Assembly: GCA_041591635.1 (NCBI GenBank)
Contig: JBFHRO010000020.1
Span: 1-24,917 of the forward strand
Direction: 5' to 3'
Source of the DNA: JACKOD01 sp041591635
GTDB taxonomy: Bacteria > Pseudomonadota > Gammaproteobacteria > Pseudomonadales > Oleiphilaceae
Length of the DNA stretch: 24,917 nucleotides
Shown here: piece by piece, positions 23,403-24,917 of the stretch
Numbering within the stretch: the first letter of the stretch is position 1
Layout: the number at the start of each line of letters is the position of its first letter
Position numbers and translations under genes: made by a program
The notes under the pieces: model-generated
Database searches by the model: none
Seen by the model: the letters and a program-made list of their open reading frames with translations, nothing else
What the model was told of the DNA's origin: nothing

Positions 23403-23416
23403 GGGCGGTAACGCCC
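23403..23416 (+). other. Small GC hairpin with GTAA loop before the DUF3108 gene
   Basis: GGGCG-GTAA-CGCCC forms a perfect five-base stem with a GNRA-type tetraloop, 24 bases upstream of the ATG at 23441. There is no T-tract, so it is not a terminator. It could stabilise the message or modulate initiation of the DUF3108 gene after purN, or be chance. Confidence 0.3.
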
Positions 23417-23440
23417 CCATCGTCAGGGAATCACAGCCCG

Positions 23441-24193
23441 ATGTTGCGCACCTGGCTTATGTTCACACTGCTGCTTTTGTGCTGGTATGCGAACATGCCG
23501 GCGCAGGCGCTCGACCTGTTGCCCGAGCGTGCCGAGTACCGGGCTATGTACCGCTCCGGCATTCCCATCTCGGGCAAGGCCATCAGCACCCTCAGCCAGG
23601 TCGAAGGTCAGCAATGGAAATACGAGTTCGTCATCGACGGTTTTTTGCTGGATGTACTGGAGACGGTCACCTTTGAATGGCAACCCGGCGCGACCATCAA
23701 ACCGCACAGCTACTACTTCGAACAATCCGGCTGGCTGGTATCGAACCGCGAAGCCCGGGTTGACTTCCAGTGGGACAAGCAGCGTGTGCGCAACGACGTC
23801 GAGGACCGGCCGTGGCTGATGAAGATTCCGCTGGGCACCCTCGACAAGCTCAGCTACCAGCTCCAGCTACGCATGGATCTGGCCGCGGGCAAACAAGAGG
23901 TCGAGTATCGAATTGCTGACGGCGGCCTGCTCAAACTGTACCAGTTCAAAGTTATTGGCAAGGAATCCGTCACCACCCGTTACGGCACACTGGATGCACT
24001 GGTGGTCGAACGCATCCGTCCGCCGCACAGCAAGCGCAAGACCACCCTCTGGTACGCTGAAAAGCTGGATTTTGCCCTGATCAAACTGGTACAGACCGAG
24101 GCTGACGGAGAAGAGTACGAAATCGAACTCAAATCCATGCACCGGCAACTACCGCCCAGCCAAGAAGCTACCGACCCGGAATCCGCACCCTGA
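23441..24193 (+). CDS. DUF3108 exported protein
   Basis: Uncharacterised envelope protein of 250 residues. The N-terminus MLRTWLMFTLLLLCWYANMPAQA is a signal peptide; I show its core LMFTLLLLCWY, with a likely cleavage after AQA at 21-23. The mature part begins LDLLPERAEYRAMYRSGIPI and is strand-rich, with FEQSGWLVSNREARVDFQW, YGTLDALVVERIR and LWYAEKLDFALIKL typical of DUF3108 (a beta-sandwich-like family). The frame opens at a GTG at 23363, but the ATG at 23441 starts the signal peptide directly and has AGGGA about 11 bases upstream. It lies 80 bases after purN on the same strand and ends ten bases before the convergent avtA stop. I recall a similar gene next to purN in Pseudomonas. Function unknown. 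Confidence 0.84.
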   Translation: MLRTWLMFTLLLLCWYANMPAQALDLLPERAEYRAMYRSGIPISGKAISTLSQVEGQQWKYEFVIDGFLLDVLETVTFEWQPGATIKPHSYYFEQSGWLVSNREARVDFQWDKQRVRNDVEDRPWLMKIPLGTLDKLSYQLQLRMDLAAGKQEVEYRIADGGLLKLYQFKVIGKESVTTRYGTLDALVVERIRPPHSKRKTTLWYAEKLDFALIKLVQTEADGEEYEIELKSMHRQLPPSQEATDPESAP

Positions 24194-24203
24194 ACAAAGG
24201 CTG

Positions 24204-24917
24204 TCAGGTCGCTTGACCATCGAAGATGGCGCGCACAACCCGACCAATAATCCGAAGGCCCTTTTGTATGGCCGCATCATCCTGCGAGTAGGTAATGCGA
24301 ATGCATTCGTTCGTGTGCGCCCACGGCTGCGACAACCCGGGAAAGAAGTAATGCCCCGACACAACCAGCACGCCCGCCTGCTTGAGCATCTCGTACAAGC
24401 GCTGGCTCGATACCGGCAATCCCGGCAACCAGAGCCACAGAAACATGGCACCTTCGGGCTTGTGCAGGCAAAACGGATAGCCCGCCAGTTCCTGACACAG
24501 GATCGCGTGGGCCAGTTGCGCCTTGGCCTGATAGAAAGGCTTGATGATCTGATGGCTCAACCGCAGAATCTCGCCCGAAGCCAGAAGCTCTCGCGCCAGT
24601 ACCGCACCGAACGAACCTGTCGTCAGATTGATGATAGCGTTGGCGCCGGCAAGTGCATTGATGATGTCTTCGCGGGCGATCACAATGCCGGTTCGCACGG
24701 CGGGCATGCCGAATTTGGACAGACTCAGGCACAAGACGGTGTTTTCATTCCAAAAGGCGGTGGCCTCACCAAACACCAGTTCCGGAAAAGGAGTGCCATA
24801 GGCGCCATCAATAATCAAAGGCACCCGGTGCTTTCGAGCCAGACGATCAAGCTGTGCCACCTCGGCATCGGTCAGCAGGTTGCCGGTAGGGTTGGTCGGC
24901 CGGGACACGCAGATGGC
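24204..24917 (-). CDS. avtA: Valine--pyruvate aminotransferase AvtA (partial, N-terminus beyond window)
   Basis: PLP-dependent class I aminotransferase that interconverts valine and pyruvate with 2-ketoisovalerate and alanine. The visible 237 residues are the C-terminal part. They contain VSRPTNPTGN, IDGAYGTPFPE (PLP ring and hydroxyl contacts), SLSKFGMPAVRTG with the Schiff-base lysine and phosphate-binding arginine, IKPFYQAKAQ, HKPEGAMFLWLWLPGLP, GHYFFPGL and ECIRITY with the substrate-carboxylate arginine. HKPEGA.FLWLW and GH.FFPGL..PW.HT match AvtA rather than AspC or AlaA. About 180 N-terminal residues are outside the window. The gene converges on the DUF3108 gene with a ten-base gap. 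Confidence 0.92.
   Translation of the reverse strand, partial: AICVSRPTNPTGNLLTDAEVAQLDRLARKHRVPLIIDGAYGTPFPELVFGEATAFWNENTVLCLSLSKFGMPAVRTGIVIAREDIINALAGANAIINLTTGSFGAVLARELLASGEILRLSHQIIKPFYQAKAQLAHAILCQELAGYPFCLHKPEGAMFLWLWLPGLPVSSQRLYEMLKQAGVLVVSGHYFFPGLSQPWAHTNECIRITYSQDDAAIQKGLRIIGRVVRAIFDGQAT

Noticed and set aside
1..24917. Mobile elements, CRISPR arrays, tRNA/rRNA genes, toxin-antitoxin or defence islands
   Set aside because: I looked for transposase or integrase motifs, regularly spaced repeats and tRNA-like cloverleaf or CCA ends and saw none; gene content is syntenic housekeeping throughout.

Overview
The window is a gene-dense stretch of a GC-rich gammaproteobacterial chromosome. 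The gene orders lptG-lptF / pepA-holC-valS, ampE-ampD-DUF1631-nadC and DUF2066-hda / purM-purN are ones I recall from Pseudomonas and the Cellvibrionales. I therefore infer a Pseudomonas/Cellvibrio-like, probably marine, gammaproteobacterium. I cannot name the species. I see no rRNA or tRNA, insertion sequence, prophage, CRISPR array or toxin-antitoxin pair. Nearly all sequence is coding, and no gene-free gap exceeds 300 bases.

Layout. Positions 1-1816 (minus) hold the LPS exporter permease genes lptG (cut by the window edge) and lptF. Divergent from them, 2074-10540 (plus) is a co-directional run: pepA, holC, a small coiled-coil protein, valS, panE, a PduO-type cobalamin adenosyltransferase, a Mak-type fructokinase and syd. 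Several of these genes touch or overlap by one base. It meets a minus-strand block head-on (10550-14440): a DUF1631 protein, ampD and ampE. After a 280-base divergent regulatory gap, nadC, a PAS-GGDEF-EAL protein and thpR run on the plus strand to 18081. A second minus-strand block, 18132-21484, reads DUF2066 protein, CDP-alcohol phosphatidyltransferase, hda, parA. Divergent from it are purM, purN and a DUF3108 protein (plus). The window ends inside avtA (minus).

How the genes fit together. Themes are envelope biogenesis and recycling (LptFG, AmpD/AmpE, Syd, DUF2066 and DUF3108 exported proteins), replication (HolC, Hda, ParA), translation and amino-acid turnover (ValS, PepA, AvtA), and cofactor or nucleotide synthesis (PanE, PduO, NadC, PurM, PurN). 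The four-gene minus cluster puts a phospholipid head-group enzyme, the DnaA inactivator Hda and an orphan ParA in one likely transcription unit.

Most genes are ordinary housekeeping genes, and I see no clear new defence or mobile system. The points most worth a second look are: a GGDEF-EAL protein whose cyclase half looks intact but whose EAL half lacks two catalytic positions; the lipid enzyme-hda-parA cluster, including an enzyme resembling eukaryotic-type cardiolipin synthase; a set of GTCAC repeats between DUF1631 and nadC; and a ROK kinase with a broken zinc motif.
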